Position numbers and translations under genes: made by a program. Under the pieces are notes generated by a model, which had not been told where the DNA came from, ran no database searches, and worked only from the letters and a program-made list of their open reading frames with translations. Below are positions 1 to 6,998 of a stretch of DNA of 64,000 nucleotides, one piece after another. Every line of letters starts with the position of its first letter. Within the stretch, counting starts at the first letter, position 1. Origin of the DNA: Halobacterium hubeiense (lineage in GTDB: Archaea > Halobacteriota > Halobacteria > Halobacteriales > Halobacteriaceae); the NCBI RefSeq assembly GCF_001488575.1, contig NZ_LN831302.1, positions 186,001 to 250,000 on the forward strand. Reading direction: 5' to 3'.

Positions 1-65
1 AGTCGGAGATTGATCTGGACGGTTTCCGGGCCGTCGTCACCCGTCGAGGTCTCGGCGTCGGACAT
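1..65 (-). CDS. N-terminus of a possible ribbon-helix-helix protein (partial)
   Basis: The reverse strand opens with ATG at 65 and reads MSDAETSTGDDGPETVQINL before leaving the window. An acidic tail followed by a strand-like V-Q-I-N-L-R segment is how many haloarchaeal ribbon-helix-helix regulators begin. Only 21 residues are visible, so the family is a guess; the reading frame itself is plausible because a TATA-like box sits at the right distance upstream. Confidence 0.35.
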   Translation of the reverse strand, partial: MSDAETSTGDDGPETVQINLR

Positions 66-90
66 GATATACTAATGCTTTACGCGTGCA

Positions 91-100
91 TAGCAAATAA
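91..100 (-). promoter_or_regulatory. TATA-like box for the gene at 1-65
   Basis: On the reverse strand TTATTTGCTA lies 26-35 nt upstream of the ATG at 65. That is the normal distance for a leaderless haloarchaeal transcript. Confidence 0.4.
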
Positions 101-130
101 ATGTTCGCCGCGGAGCCGTGTTGTCGTGTA

Positions 131-178
131 TTCTACAGGCTGAGCAGGCCGAGTGCCTCGGGGCTTGACCCCGAGGGT
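131..178 (+). mobile_element. Solitary right-end fragment of an IS1341-type element
   Basis: A 22-bp palindrome at 155-176 is identical to the right-end hairpin of the tnpB element at 12527-12548. The preceding sequence (CTACAGGCTGAGCAGGCC) matches the reverse complement of the remnant at 10752-10870. No tnpB reading frame remains here, so this is a relic of an element end. Confidence 0.5.
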
Positions 179-498
179 GAAGGCCGTACGCTCTGCCCAG
201 AACAGGCCACACCTCGTGCCATCACTGCCGTAGCCGACAGTTACAGAATTTCAACGATGAATGCCCACCGGCTTTCCCGTGGGAGACAGTCCATCTTGGC
301 GGTGTTGAGTTGCCTTTTGAGGCGACAGCTTGGCGACCACGGAGAACTACGAGTTCCGGTCGATCCACGCTTTGAATTCTTGAACGTTCTTCATCCCTAA
401 CTTCAGCGGTTTTACCATCCTTCTCGATACCTGCGGTGGGCGAAGTGAGCCAGACAACGATTTCATAACACATTCGAGGCGAAAACCCACGGCTGTAG

Positions 499-642
499 TC
501 GTTGGAGGAAGCCGACCATGGGGAGCTAAACCACACTGGGGCAGACCCATTCCCAATCATCGCAGGTATCGCCGCCGTTGCCATCGCTGCCATCGCGCTC
601 CGTCGTCGGCGAGCAGACGACACCCTCCCCGAGAACTGAACG
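499..642 (+). pseudogene. C-terminal membrane tail of a lost surface protein
   Basis: An open frame after a stop at 496-498 ends in a hydrophobic stretch (PFPIIAGIAAVAIAAIAL) followed by RRRR and a short acidic end (ADDTLPEN, stop 640-642). A hydrophobic segment plus an arginine cluster at the extreme C-terminus is typical of haloarchaeal anchored surface proteins. There is no start codon and no upstream coding sequence, so I read it as the remaining tail of a deleted gene. The rest of 66-861 holds only the IS relic at 131-178 and the promoter of the next gene. Confidence 0.45.
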
Positions 643-827
643 ACCTGACGGACGCACGACAGCCTCGACTCGTTGCTGGACTCTTGTTGCCTTCCAGTCT
701 GCGCGTCGCACCGGCTAGATCTTGTGCGAGACCTGGCGCGTCCCGGTCAGCACACAACTGAACCCGCCGACAAATTACGCATCTGTTGTAATTAGGCCGT
801 ATAATGATGTAGAATATGGACAATCGT

Positions 828-838
828 CGATATTAAGG
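828..838 (+). promoter_or_regulatory. TATA-like box of the HTH gene at 862
   Basis: GATATTAAGGC is centred about 30 nt before the ATG at 862, which implies a leaderless transcript. Confidence 0.45.
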
Positions 839-861
839 CGGTTCGCACGAATAGAACGAGT

Positions 862-1104
862 ATGAGTACCAGACACATGGATGAGGCGACCGCTGAGGCG
901 ATCGAAGATCTGCCGCCGAGCGCGAAGCTCGTCGCGAAAGTCCTCGAACACAATGACGGCCTCACGCAGCGCGAACTTGCGGAAGAAACGCTGCTCCCCG
1001 ACCGTACCGTCCGGTACGCGCTCACTCGTCTCGAAGAGCAGGACGCCGTCACCGCCCGCTTCTCCTTCACTGACGCTCGGAAACGCGTCTACTCGCTTAA
1101 CTGA
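862..1104 (+). CDS. Small winged-helix (MarR-like) DNA-binding protein, 80 aa
   Basis: The 80-residue protein is almost entirely one winged helix-turn-helix domain. A first helix (PPSAKLVAKVLEHNDGLTQ) is followed by a helix-turn-helix (ELAEETLLPDRTVRYALTRL) and a wing (AVTARFSFTDARKRVYSLN). Single-domain proteins of this type are common in haloarchaea and are annotated as MarR-like or HTH proteins; their targets are unknown. The ATG at 862 is chosen because of the TATA-like box about 30 nt upstream. It stands alone: the next gene downstream is on the other strand. A DNA-binding role is likely from the fold; regulation of any particular gene cannot be inferred. Confidence 0.8.
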   Translation: MSTRHMDEATAEAIEDLPPSAKLVAKVLEHNDGLTQRELAEETLLPDRTVRYALTRLEEQDAVTARFSFTDARKRVYSLN

Positions 1105-1193
1105 GCGCTGGTCGTACGTCGCGGGAGGCGAAGCGCGTGTAGCAGGCCGCCCGCGACACGTTGATGGCGATTGGCTGTCTCTCCATTCGGCCG

Positions 1194-1310
1194 CTACGCC
1201 GTGTCGTCCTGCTCCGCGAGGCTGTCCGCCGCGACATTCGTGCCGTGCTGTTGGTGAGTCCCTGCCACGCCAGCGGTCTGTACTGCTTTGGGGGGACGTT
1301 CGACGACTGT
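1194..1310 (-). pseudogene. Degenerate copy of the 3' end of the gene at 4029-4280
   Basis: Read on the reverse strand, this segment ends in AVQTAGVAGTHQQH and VAADSLAEQDDTA before a TAG stop. The same residues close the intact 84-residue protein at 4029-4280 (AAQAAGVSAAHQQH, VAADILAEQDDSA). DNA similarity fades upstream of about 1310 and no start is available. It is a partial duplicate lying just downstream of the 167-aa gene, and suggests that recombination rearranged this small gene cluster. Confidence 0.6.
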
Positions 1311-1323
1311 GTTGGGGACGGAC

Positions 1324-1827
1324 TCACGCTAGTGAGCTGGTATCCAATCCAACTGGTCTGCCCTGCTCCCACTTGACCGCGCGGACGGCGTCTCCAAGTG
1401 AGGCGAGTCTGTGCTCGACAACAGCCAGCGGGTGTGCGTCGATGAACTGCGCAGACTGGTGGACAACAGTTGTCGTGCCGTTGTTCACCTGCAGGTGGAC
1501 TGGCCCGAGAGCATCGTGTGTCTCGTCCTGATGCCAGCCCACCAGCAGACTCCGGTCTGGCTCGACCCAATTGATCCAGTAATACTCGTGGGCTGCCTCC
1601 GTCTGCAGCTGTACCCCGATCTCAACCCGTGCACTCGGCACCGGATACGCGGCGTCCTCCAGGAACTGCCGCGGGTTCACGTCCCCAACGACACGATACG
1701 GGCCGGCTTCGCGTGGTTCGGCACGTCGCCGCCGAACGTCGTCAAACGAACCACTGAGGCGGTTCCGAATGCGGTCGTGGAGCCGCTTGCTCTGCAAGTT
1801 CGCCCGGTTTGCGAGAAAGACAACCAT
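1324..1827 (-). CDS. Conserved haloarchaeal hypothetical protein, 167 aa
   Basis: I recognise no domain with a known activity. The protein is hydrophilic, without signal peptide or membrane segment. It begins MVVFLANRANLQSKRLHDRI, a basic helical start, and continues into a mixed alpha/beta region with several Trp and His residues (EYYWINWVEPDRSLLVGWHQ). The ATG at 1827 is preferred over the further upstream start because codons beyond it belong to the IS end at 1831-1873. Codon use is ordinary haloarchaeal. It was probably co-transcribed with the HTH gene at 3391-3927, which reads the same way and whose stop codon abuts the far side of the inserted element. The HTH-plus-hypothetical pairing could be a toxin-antitoxin-like module, but nothing in the residues proves this. 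Confidence 0.65.
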   Translation of the reverse strand: MVVFLANRANLQSKRLHDRIRNRLSGSFDDVRRRRAEPREAGPYRVVGDVNPRQFLEDAAYPVPSARVEIGVQLQTEAAHEYYWINWVEPDRSLLVGWHQDETHDALGPVHLQVNNGTTTVVHQSAQFIDAHPLAVVEHRLASLGDAVRAVKWEQGRPVGLDTSSLA

Positions 1828-1901
1828 CCTTAAACAGCGAGGGAATCCCCGGCCTTTAGGCCGGGAGGGAATCGCGTAAGCGCTACTACACAGTCCAACG
1901 C

Positions 1902-2036
1902 TCAATCGCCATTATCGGAATCCAACTCCCGTTGCGCGTGGAGTAGCATCCCCTTCCACGTTAGACCGTGACGCTTCTTCGTCTCTTTCAGCGACTCGTA
2001 CTGTTCTTCGTCTACCTCGAAGTTGATGTGGGGCAT
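1902..2036 (-). CDS. 44-aa ribbon-helix-helix-like protein inside the tnpB element
   Basis: The reverse strand encodes an ATG-initiated 44-residue protein starting MPHINFEVDEEQYESLKETK and ending before TGA at 1902-1904. A short beta strand (INFEVD) followed by two predicted helices is the layout of CopG/Arc-type RHH DNA-binding proteins. It is divergent from tnpB, with only about 55 nt between the two starts, so the two genes share a promoter region (AT-rich at 2060-2080). From memory, such mini-genes accompany several haloarchaeal tnpB elements. A role in repressing tnpB or its guide RNA is an inference. Confidence 0.7.
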   Translation of the reverse strand: MPHINFEVDEEQYESLKETKKRHGLTWKGMLLHAQRELDSDNGD

Positions 2037-2090
2037 ATCTCATTCTTTCTCCCCGTTACACTTAAGTTTATCTACGTTGTATCTACGGGT

Positions 2091-3326
2091 GTGTCCGAGA
2101 CGGTGACGAAGACGCTACAGGCCACGCTCGCAACGCCCACCACGGGCAAAGAGCAACGCCTACAGCGCCTCTTGGACACCTACCGCGAAGCACTCCACGA
2201 CGCCTTCGACAACAGGGCGGATACAATGTCTGCCGTCAACGATGTTGTGACGCCCTACGACTTGCCGTATCAGGCCAAGGACGCGCTCAAGTCCTACGTC
2301 CCGAAGCTTCGGGATACGTACAACGCCGAGGAGTTGGACGACGAACATCCAGCTCGGCTCGTCAATCGAGCGGCCACATTCGACCACTCGGCGGAGCGCG
2401 ACCACGGCTTCGTCTGGCAGGTTCCGCAACCCGGTCGCGGGACGAACTTCTGGATTCCGCTTCAGATCAACCCCGAACAGGAATCACTCTGGTTCGACCT
2501 GCTGAATGGGGACGTGACGGCGGGCGAACTACGCCTTCAGCGACACCGCACGTCGTGGGAGTTGCACGTCACCGTCGAATACTCGGTCGAAGAACCGACC
2601 GAGTCGGACGACCCGACGTACATCGGCTTCGACGTCGGCGAGAGCGCGTTGATTACGGGCTGTGCCCTCAAACGCGACGTGCCACGGAAGCCGATGCTCG
2701 TCAGCGGCAGTCGAGCGCGACACCTTCGCAAAGAGATGCATACCACGCTCAAGCGACTGCAAGAGCGTAACGCCGCTCAGTGGCGTGTGGACGAACGATT
2801 CGACCACTACCAGAACGCCCTGACAGATATTGTCGAGAAGGCGTCTCGGGAGGCCGTCGAATATGCCCGACAGTTCGAGGACGCGGTTATCGTCCTCGAA
2901 GACTTGTCGTACATCCGCGAGCATCTCGACTACGGGAAGTGGATGAATCGCCGCCTCCACAACTGGGCGTTCGCCCGGCTACAGGGCCGCATCGAAGACA
3001 AAGCGGCCGAGGCAGGGATTCGCGTTGAGTACGTCAACGCGGCATATACCTCGCAGACCTGCCACGCCTGCGGTCGTCTCGGTCGGCGAGATGAACAAGC
3101 GGAGTTTGTGTGTCCGCACGACGATTGCCACGTCTCGAAGTTCCAAGCAGATATTAACGCGGCGGCGAACATCGCCGGTCGCGCTAACCCGTGGGGAGAG
3201 AGCGTCCGTTGGGAACCCGGACGCGATGACTCGCCTCGGGATGGGAGCGCCTGTGACAGCGCCACAGTCCTCCGAGAGACGAGTCCGAAACCCGGACAGA
3301 TGACGCTCTCGGCGTACTCGGACTGA
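2091..3326 (+). CDS. tnpB: RNA-guided endonuclease TnpB (IS1341 type), 411 aa
   Basis: TnpB proteins are guide-RNA-directed nucleases carried by IS200/IS605 elements. All parts of the RuvC-like core are visible: Asp in YIGFDVGESALI, Glu in VIVLEDLSYIREH, a CxxC...C...C zinc ribbon (TCHACGRLG, VCPHDDCHVS), and the last Asp in QADINAAANIAG. GTG at 2091 is preferred as start. The frame is open to 1968, but that part overlaps the divergent RHH gene and reads as antisense (hydrophobic, un-haloarchaeal). The 3' end runs into the right-end hairpin, where a guide RNA scaffold is expected. Key residues are intact, so it may be active. Confidence 0.9.
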   Translation: MSETVTKTLQATLATPTTGKEQRLQRLLDTYREALHDAFDNRADTMSAVNDVVTPYDLPYQAKDALKSYVPKLRDTYNAEELDDEHPARLVNRAATFDHSAERDHGFVWQVPQPGRGTNFWIPLQINPEQESLWFDLLNGDVTAGELRLQRHRTSWELHVTVEYSVEEPTESDDPTYIGFDVGESALITGCALKRDVPRKPMLVSGSRARHLRKEMHTTLKRLQERNAAQWRVDERFDHYQNALTDIVEKASREAVEYARQFEDAVIVLEDLSYIREHLDYGKWMNRRLHNWAFARLQGRIEDKAAEAGIRVEYVNAAYTSQTCHACGRLGRRDEQAEFVCPHDDCHVSKFQADINAAANIAGRANPWGESVRWEPGRDDSPRDGSACDSATVLRETSPKPGQMTLSAYSD

Positions 3327-3390
3327 AACCTGCCAGCCCGGATTTCCCCTCGTAGGGGAAGCCCCGCCGTTTACGGCGGGGAGGATGTCA

Positions 3391-3927
3391 CTAGGCGAAT
3401 GTCGAGGGGGAGTCAGTCCGCGGTGACGAGAGTTCGAGAACGTCGTCATACAGCTGGAGGGCGTGTTTCACGAGCCCGAGTTCCGTATCGATTGCCTCCC
3501 ACGTGGCAACCACATTCCGTCGCTCACGAAGCTCTGCAGCCGAGAGCTCCTCGGTAGCGAGTTGTTCCCGGAACTCGTCGAGTGAGCTGACGTTGTACTC
3601 CGTCGCTACTCCCTCCTGCTCGGCCTTCAGCTCCGTGAGCTGCTGCTCTAGTTCGTCGCGTGAGTGCGCCTCAATCAGGTCCGTCACTTCGTCGAAGAGC
3701 AGTCGCACGGGATTCAGGTCGTAGGCCTTCGTCCCGTCGACGGTCGTTTCCGTGACCCAGTCGTCACTCTGCAGTCGCTGAAGCTCATCGTCAGCTGTCG
3801 CGCGCGACACGTCTGCCCGGTCCGCGATCTCCTGGACTGGCGTTGGTTCATCCAGCAGTTCTACGACGTGCCGGACGCGCTCACGCCCGCTCATGTCCTC
3901 CCACGACTCCGGATTCGGTTCGGCCAT
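3391..3927 (-). CDS. Winged-helix transcriptional regulator with C-terminal helical domain, 178 aa
   Basis: The N-terminal third is an HTH (VRHVVELLDEPTPVQEIADR then ADVSRATADDELQRLQSDDW), followed by a wing and a Glu/Gln-rich helical region (AHSRDELEQQLTELKAEQEG) likely to form a coiled coil for dimerisation. ATG at 3927 is chosen because a TATA-like TTATTTGAG is centred about 30 nt upstream on the reverse strand. The stop TAG at 3391-3393 directly touches the inserted tnpB element, so the gene is intact but its operon with the 167-aa gene is interrupted. A TrmB-like or antitoxin-like regulator are both possible. Confidence 0.75.
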   Translation of the reverse strand: MAEPNPESWEDMSGRERVRHVVELLDEPTPVQEIADRADVSRATADDELQRLQSDDWVTETTVDGTKAYDLNPVRLLFDEVTDLIEAHSRDELEQQLTELKAEQEGVATEYNVSSLDEFREQLATEELSAAELRERRNVVATWEAIDTELGLVKHALQLYDDVLELSSPRTDSPSTFA

Positions 3928-4028
3928 TCGTCTAGCACTTGTCTCGTGCAACTCAAATAATTTCCCCCCCACTCAAATATTCAAAGACTGCATCGGATCG
4001 ACAGCTGACGCTATCTGCAACCGAGTAG

Positions 4029-4280
4029 CTACGCCGAGTCGTCCTGCTCCGCAAGGATGTCCGCCGCGACATCCTCGACGTGCTGTTGGTGAGCGGCCGA
4101 CACGCCAGCGGCCTGTGCAGCCTCGAGTTGGCCATTAACAACCGCGTTCTGCTGGGGTCCCCACACGCCGACGGGCTCGGACTGGATGTATTCGACCCAG
4201 CGCTTGACTCCCTCGATGCGCTGCTCGCGGACGCGTTCGTGCTTCTCGTCGAGTTGCTCACGCACGTTTGAGTCGTTCAT
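4029..4280 (-). CDS. Conserved haloarchaeal hypothetical protein, 83-84 aa
   Basis: A small charged, fully soluble protein starting MNDSNVREQLDEKHERVREQ. It has long amphipathic helices and a His-rich central stretch (AAHQQH). I know the pattern as a recurrent haloarchaeal hypothetical protein but not its function. ATG codons at 4280 and 4286 are both possible; I chose 4280. It lies upstream of the HTH gene, same strand, 100 bp away. A partial duplicate of its 3' end is found at 1194-1310. Immediately upstream (from 4309) is the left end of another tnpB element, which may have replaced its native promoter. Confidence 0.65.
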   Translation of the reverse strand: MNDSNVREQLDEKHERVREQRIEGVKRWVEYIQSEPVGVWGPQQNAVVNGQLEAAQAAGVSAAHQQHVEDVAADILAEQDDSA

Positions 4281-4308
4281 ACTCATCTTCGACACCGAGC
4301 CGAGTTAC

Positions 4309-5785
4309 GGAAAGTCAAGGAGAAAGCCCCGCGCTTCAGGGCGGGGATGAATCCGACACTACCTTTCACTAACCACGTTCGAGGGCCGGGCCGGATATTC
4401 CACGCCAATCCATACTATTAACTAATCTTATCGACATAGGTTACGTATGGCGAAACAGGTCGTCACCCGCACCTATACTGCTTCCATACGGAACCAGCAA
4501 CAGGTGTCCGACGACCTTGATTCGCTTGGGTTCGCAGCCTCGAAACTCTGGAACGTCGGACGGTGGGTCTGTGACAGAGTGTGGTCTGAGATCGGCCACA
4601 TCCCCAGTCACACCGAACTCACCGCGTACCTCAAAACCCACGACCGCTATGATGACCTGCATTCGCAGTCAAGTCAGCGAGTCCTCCAAGAACTCGCTGA
4701 GGCGTTCACCGGCTGGTACGGTAAACGACGCAACGGAGACACGAGAGCGAATCCGCCGAAGTACCGCAAGCACGGCGACGACCACCCACGAAGTACGGTC
4801 ACGTTCAAACAGAAAGGCTTCAAGCTCGACACCCAGTACAACCGCGTCCGACTCAGTAAAGGGTCGAACCTAAAGGAGTATTGGTCGGACTTCGTCCTCT
4901 GCGAGTACCAGACCCGGCCTGATGTTGACTTCTCTACGGTGGAGAGCGTCCAACAAGTCCGAGCCGTTTGGACAGGGAATGAATGGGAACTGCAGTTCGT
5001 CTGCAAGGTCGAAGTCGAAGTGAGCGAATCGCCCGGCGAGAAGACAGTAGGTGTTGACCTCGGCATCAACAACTTCGCCGCCCTCGCCTACGAAGACGGT
5101 CACAGCGAACTGTATCCGTTGAACTGCTTGAAGCAGGATGACTACTACTTCAGCAAGCGACTCGCCCAGTGTGACGATTCGGACTCCGAGCAGGCCACGC
5201 GGTTAAACCAGAAGAAGTCGGCTCGCCGTACCCACTACTTCCACACTCTTTCAAAACACATCGTCCAGCGGTGTGTTGACGAGGGTGTTGGAACGATTGC
5301 CGTGGGTGATCTATCCGGTGTCCGTGAGGATGAGGAGAACGGTGAGTCGAAGAACTGGGGCAAGCACGGCAACCTTGACCTGCACTCGTGGGCGTTCGAC
5401 CGCTTCACCGACCTGCTCGAATACAAGGCCGAGATGGAAGGCATCTCGGTTGAAGAAGTGTCTGAGCGAGATACGTCGAAGTCGTGTTCGTGCTGTGGTC
5501 GGAAGCGTGATACAAACCGTGTTGAGCGTGGGCTGTACGTCTGCGATTCGTGTGATGCGGTGGCGAATGCGGACGTGAACGGTGCTGAGAACATTCGACA
5601 GAAAGTATCTCCGAGTCTCGCCTGTGATGGGGGAGATAGGAGTAACGGCTGGTTGGCACAGCCATCGACGTTCCTGTTTGACAAGGAAACTGGTGCGTTC
5701 GTACCTCAAGAACAGGCTACGTCGTAAACCATAATATCCCAACGCGGTCGGGAATCCTCGCCCTTCAGGGCGGGGAGGATGTCAA
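4309..5785 (+). mobile_element. IS1341/IS605-type element with tnpB, 1477 bp
   Basis: The left end begins directly after TTAC (4305-4308) and carries the hairpin motif around 4325-4345. The right end closes with GAGGATGTCAA at 5775-5785. TTAC on the left and TCAA on the right are the cleavage signals known for IS608-type elements, and the same rule fits the elements at 12615 and 21620. There is no tnpA. The right end interrupts another gene, whose remnant follows at 5786. Confidence 0.8.
4447..5727 (+). CDS. tnpB: TnpB endonuclease with displaced RuvC-II acidic residue, 426 aa
   Basis: The N-terminal half has the TnpB wedge and recognition features (AASKLWNVGRWVCDRVWSEI, FTGWYGKRRNG). The RuvC-I Asp is in TVGVDLGINNFAAL. 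The usual Glu-Asp-Leu of RuvC-II is replaced by Gly-Asp-Leu (IAVGDLSGVREDEENG), with acidic residues four to seven positions later. The zinc ribbon is CSCCGRKRD...CDSCDA and the last Asp lies in NADVNGAENIRQK. TnpB lineages with a relocated catalytic glutamate have been described, so this need not be dead. ATG at 4447 is preceded by AT-rich sequence. It stands alone in its element. Confidence 0.88.
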   Translation: MAKQVVTRTYTASIRNQQQVSDDLDSLGFAASKLWNVGRWVCDRVWSEIGHIPSHTELTAYLKTHDRYDDLHSQSSQRVLQELAEAFTGWYGKRRNGDTRANPPKYRKHGDDHPRSTVTFKQKGFKLDTQYNRVRLSKGSNLKEYWSDFVLCEYQTRPDVDFSTVESVQQVRAVWTGNEWELQFVCKVEVEVSESPGEKTVGVDLGINNFAALAYEDGHSELYPLNCLKQDDYYFSKRLAQCDDSDSEQATRLNQKKSARRTHYFHTLSKHIVQRCVDEGVGTIAVGDLSGVREDEENGESKNWGKHGNLDLHSWAFDRFTDLLEYKAEMEGISVEEVSERDTSKSCSCCGRKRDTNRVERGLYVCDSCDAVANADVNGAENIRQKVSPSLACDGGDRSNGWLAQPSTFLFDKETGAFVPQEQATS

Positions 5786-6005
5786 CCATGTTTCGAGCCG
5801 CGACCCACTACGTGTTTCTTCGAACAGCGTGTACAGGTGGACTGCATCCTCGATGTCCTTCTGCGTGCCGAGGTGGAGTTTGTAGGCGACCTGTAGTTCG
5901 AGCGGGCCGATCGGGATTATTCTGCCGCCGGTATGAGCGGTGATCGCATTGTTAAGCGAGGCGGTATCGAACTCGTCACAGACCGTCTCCTGGCTGTTCG
6001 TTGTG
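5786..6005 (-). pseudogene. Remnant of a nucleotidyltransferase-like gene cut by the IS
   Basis: On the reverse strand a coding-like stretch reads ASLNNAITAHTGGRIIPIGP, then LELQVAYKLHLGTQKDIEDA and VHLYTLFEETRSGSRLETWL. It then passes directly into the inverted right end of the tnpB element. The pattern recalls the C-terminal part of haloarchaeal DUF-type nucleotidyltransferases, where an I-P-I-G/P-L-E-L segment is followed by KxxLG...KDxEDA. No start codon with coding sequence exists upstream, where the PIN-like remnant begins. The assignment to nucleotidyltransferases is from memory and moderate at best; truncation by the element is directly visible. Confidence 0.5.
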
Positions 6006-6029
6006 GCCCGGCCACCGCACTCCGGCACT

Positions 6030-6240
6030 GGTTATCAGTTCGTACGTCCTCGCCGAAGGTCGGTATTCGCGATGTATCGCTGGACGCCGTCCATCACCCA
6101 CGAGCCGGGACGCACGGAGAGTTTGCGTGGCGGCGCGAGTTCCTAGCTCTCGTCGGTTGCAGCGTCGACGGTTCTGTAGAAGGCCGCAACGAGCAACAGA
6201 TCCTGGCGTAGGTCGGTAAGTACAACCAGCTGTCTGATTT
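6030..6240 (-). pseudogene. Degenerate copy of the PIN-domain C-terminal fragment found at 13856-14251
   Basis: The reverse strand reads LTDLRQDLLLVAAFYRTVDA, then a TAG stop, then WVMDGVQRYIANT. The intact relative at 13856-14251 has LTDVRQNLLPVEECHRTVDA and SRVMDGVQRYIANADD at the same spacing. DNA identity is high between 6060 and 6225 and the matching part of 14041-14250. Stop codons and frameshifts make this copy non-functional. Confidence 0.6.
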
Positions 6241-6359
6241 TCCACGCAACTCTACCGATCACCGTAAACCCGAACGTGGATCGCTGAAGGCCCACTCCCA
6301 AGGGTAAGCAGGTTAAGAACCGTTCAGCGCCGCCAAATACGGAAAAGTTTGCGCGGGGT

Positions 6360-6818
6360 TTAGGCCGACTGGTCTTCCAGCGTGACTTCTTCCTGCGTGA
6401 TAACCGTTCGCGTGCCTTCGCCACCGATTCCGGTAACAGTCACTTGTACATCTCCCTCACTACCTACGCTAATGGTGTTTGCAGTATCATCTACACTATC
6501 CCCGCCGCTATCGTATTCGATTGATGCGGATTCACCGACCTGTTCGAGAGTGACATTCCCCTCGACACCCTCTACCGACACTTCCAGCTCAGATGCGGTG
6601 CCTTCGCTAATCCAGGTCGCAGTTGCAGTCCCGTCGTCATTTTGGCTCACGTCCGCGCCCGCTTGGACGGTCTCGTTGACGGAGTCACCGAAGCCGAGCA
6701 CGAAGCTGGCGATGACAGCAGCCAGAATAACGGTGATAGCAACCATGAGGATGACCCCAATGACTGGCGACACACCGCGTTCGTCGCGATCTGGGATCTC
6801 AAGTGTAATTTTCTTCAT
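6360..6818 (-). CDS. Type IV pilin-like surface protein (PilA family), 152 aa
   Basis: The protein begins MKKITLEIPDRDERGVSPVI. This is the conserved haloarchaeal pilin N-terminus: a short charged leader ending at R-G, then VSPVIG and a hydrophobic helix (GVILMVAITVILAAVIASFV). Prepilin peptidase PibD would cut before or near the V-S-P segment, and the helix would form the fibre core. The rest is an acidic beta-rich domain (ATATWISEGTASELEVSVEG). ATG at 6818 is the only start that places the pilin motif at the N-terminus. A TATA-like CTTTAAGTATG lies about 125 nt upstream, suggesting a leader. It is a single gene, not in a pil operon with pilB/pilC, so it would use machinery encoded elsewhere. 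Confidence 0.85.
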   Translation of the reverse strand: MKKITLEIPDRDERGVSPVIGVILMVAITVILAAVIASFVLGFGDSVNETVQAGADVSQNDDGTATATWISEGTASELEVSVEGVEGNVTLEQVGESASIEYDSGGDSVDDTANTISVGSEGDVQVTVTGIGGEGTRTVITQEEVTLEDQSA

Positions 6819-6998
6819 ATGTTTGGTATGCACGCAACCCAAAGGGATACGGTGGCACTCCACGAACAAATTCGCGGAGCTAGCCCCCTCCGTTCCCCGG
6901 TTGGATTCGCGCGTAGCGTCCCGTATCAACCGCACATACTTAAAGCACACCACCACTTAACGAGTTACTAACCAAAACTATCGCACCTGATTCCTCGC

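Larger units (their letters stand above)
1831..3390 (+). mobile_element. IS1341-type element with tnpB and a small divergent gene
   Basis: The ends carry GC-rich hairpins: CCCGGCC-TTTA-GGCCGGG at 1848-1865 on the left, and CCCCGCCG-TTTA-CGGCGGGG at 3362-3381 on the right, followed by GAGGATGTCA. The same right-end motif closes the other tnpB elements in the window. There is no tnpA, so movement would need a Y1 transposase in trans. The element sits exactly between the stop codon of the HTH gene (3391-3393) and the start of the 167-aa gene (1827). The left boundary is approximate. Confidence 0.75.

Noticed and set aside
1968-2090. N-terminal extension of tnpB from 1968
   Set aside because: It is antisense to the 44-aa RHH-like gene and reads as hydrophobic residues not found in TnpB; GTG at 2091 fits better.
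1841-5785. CRISPR array suggested by repeated GC hairpins
   Set aside because: The repeated motifs are ends of separate IS elements, at irregular distances of hundreds to thousands of bases, without spacers.
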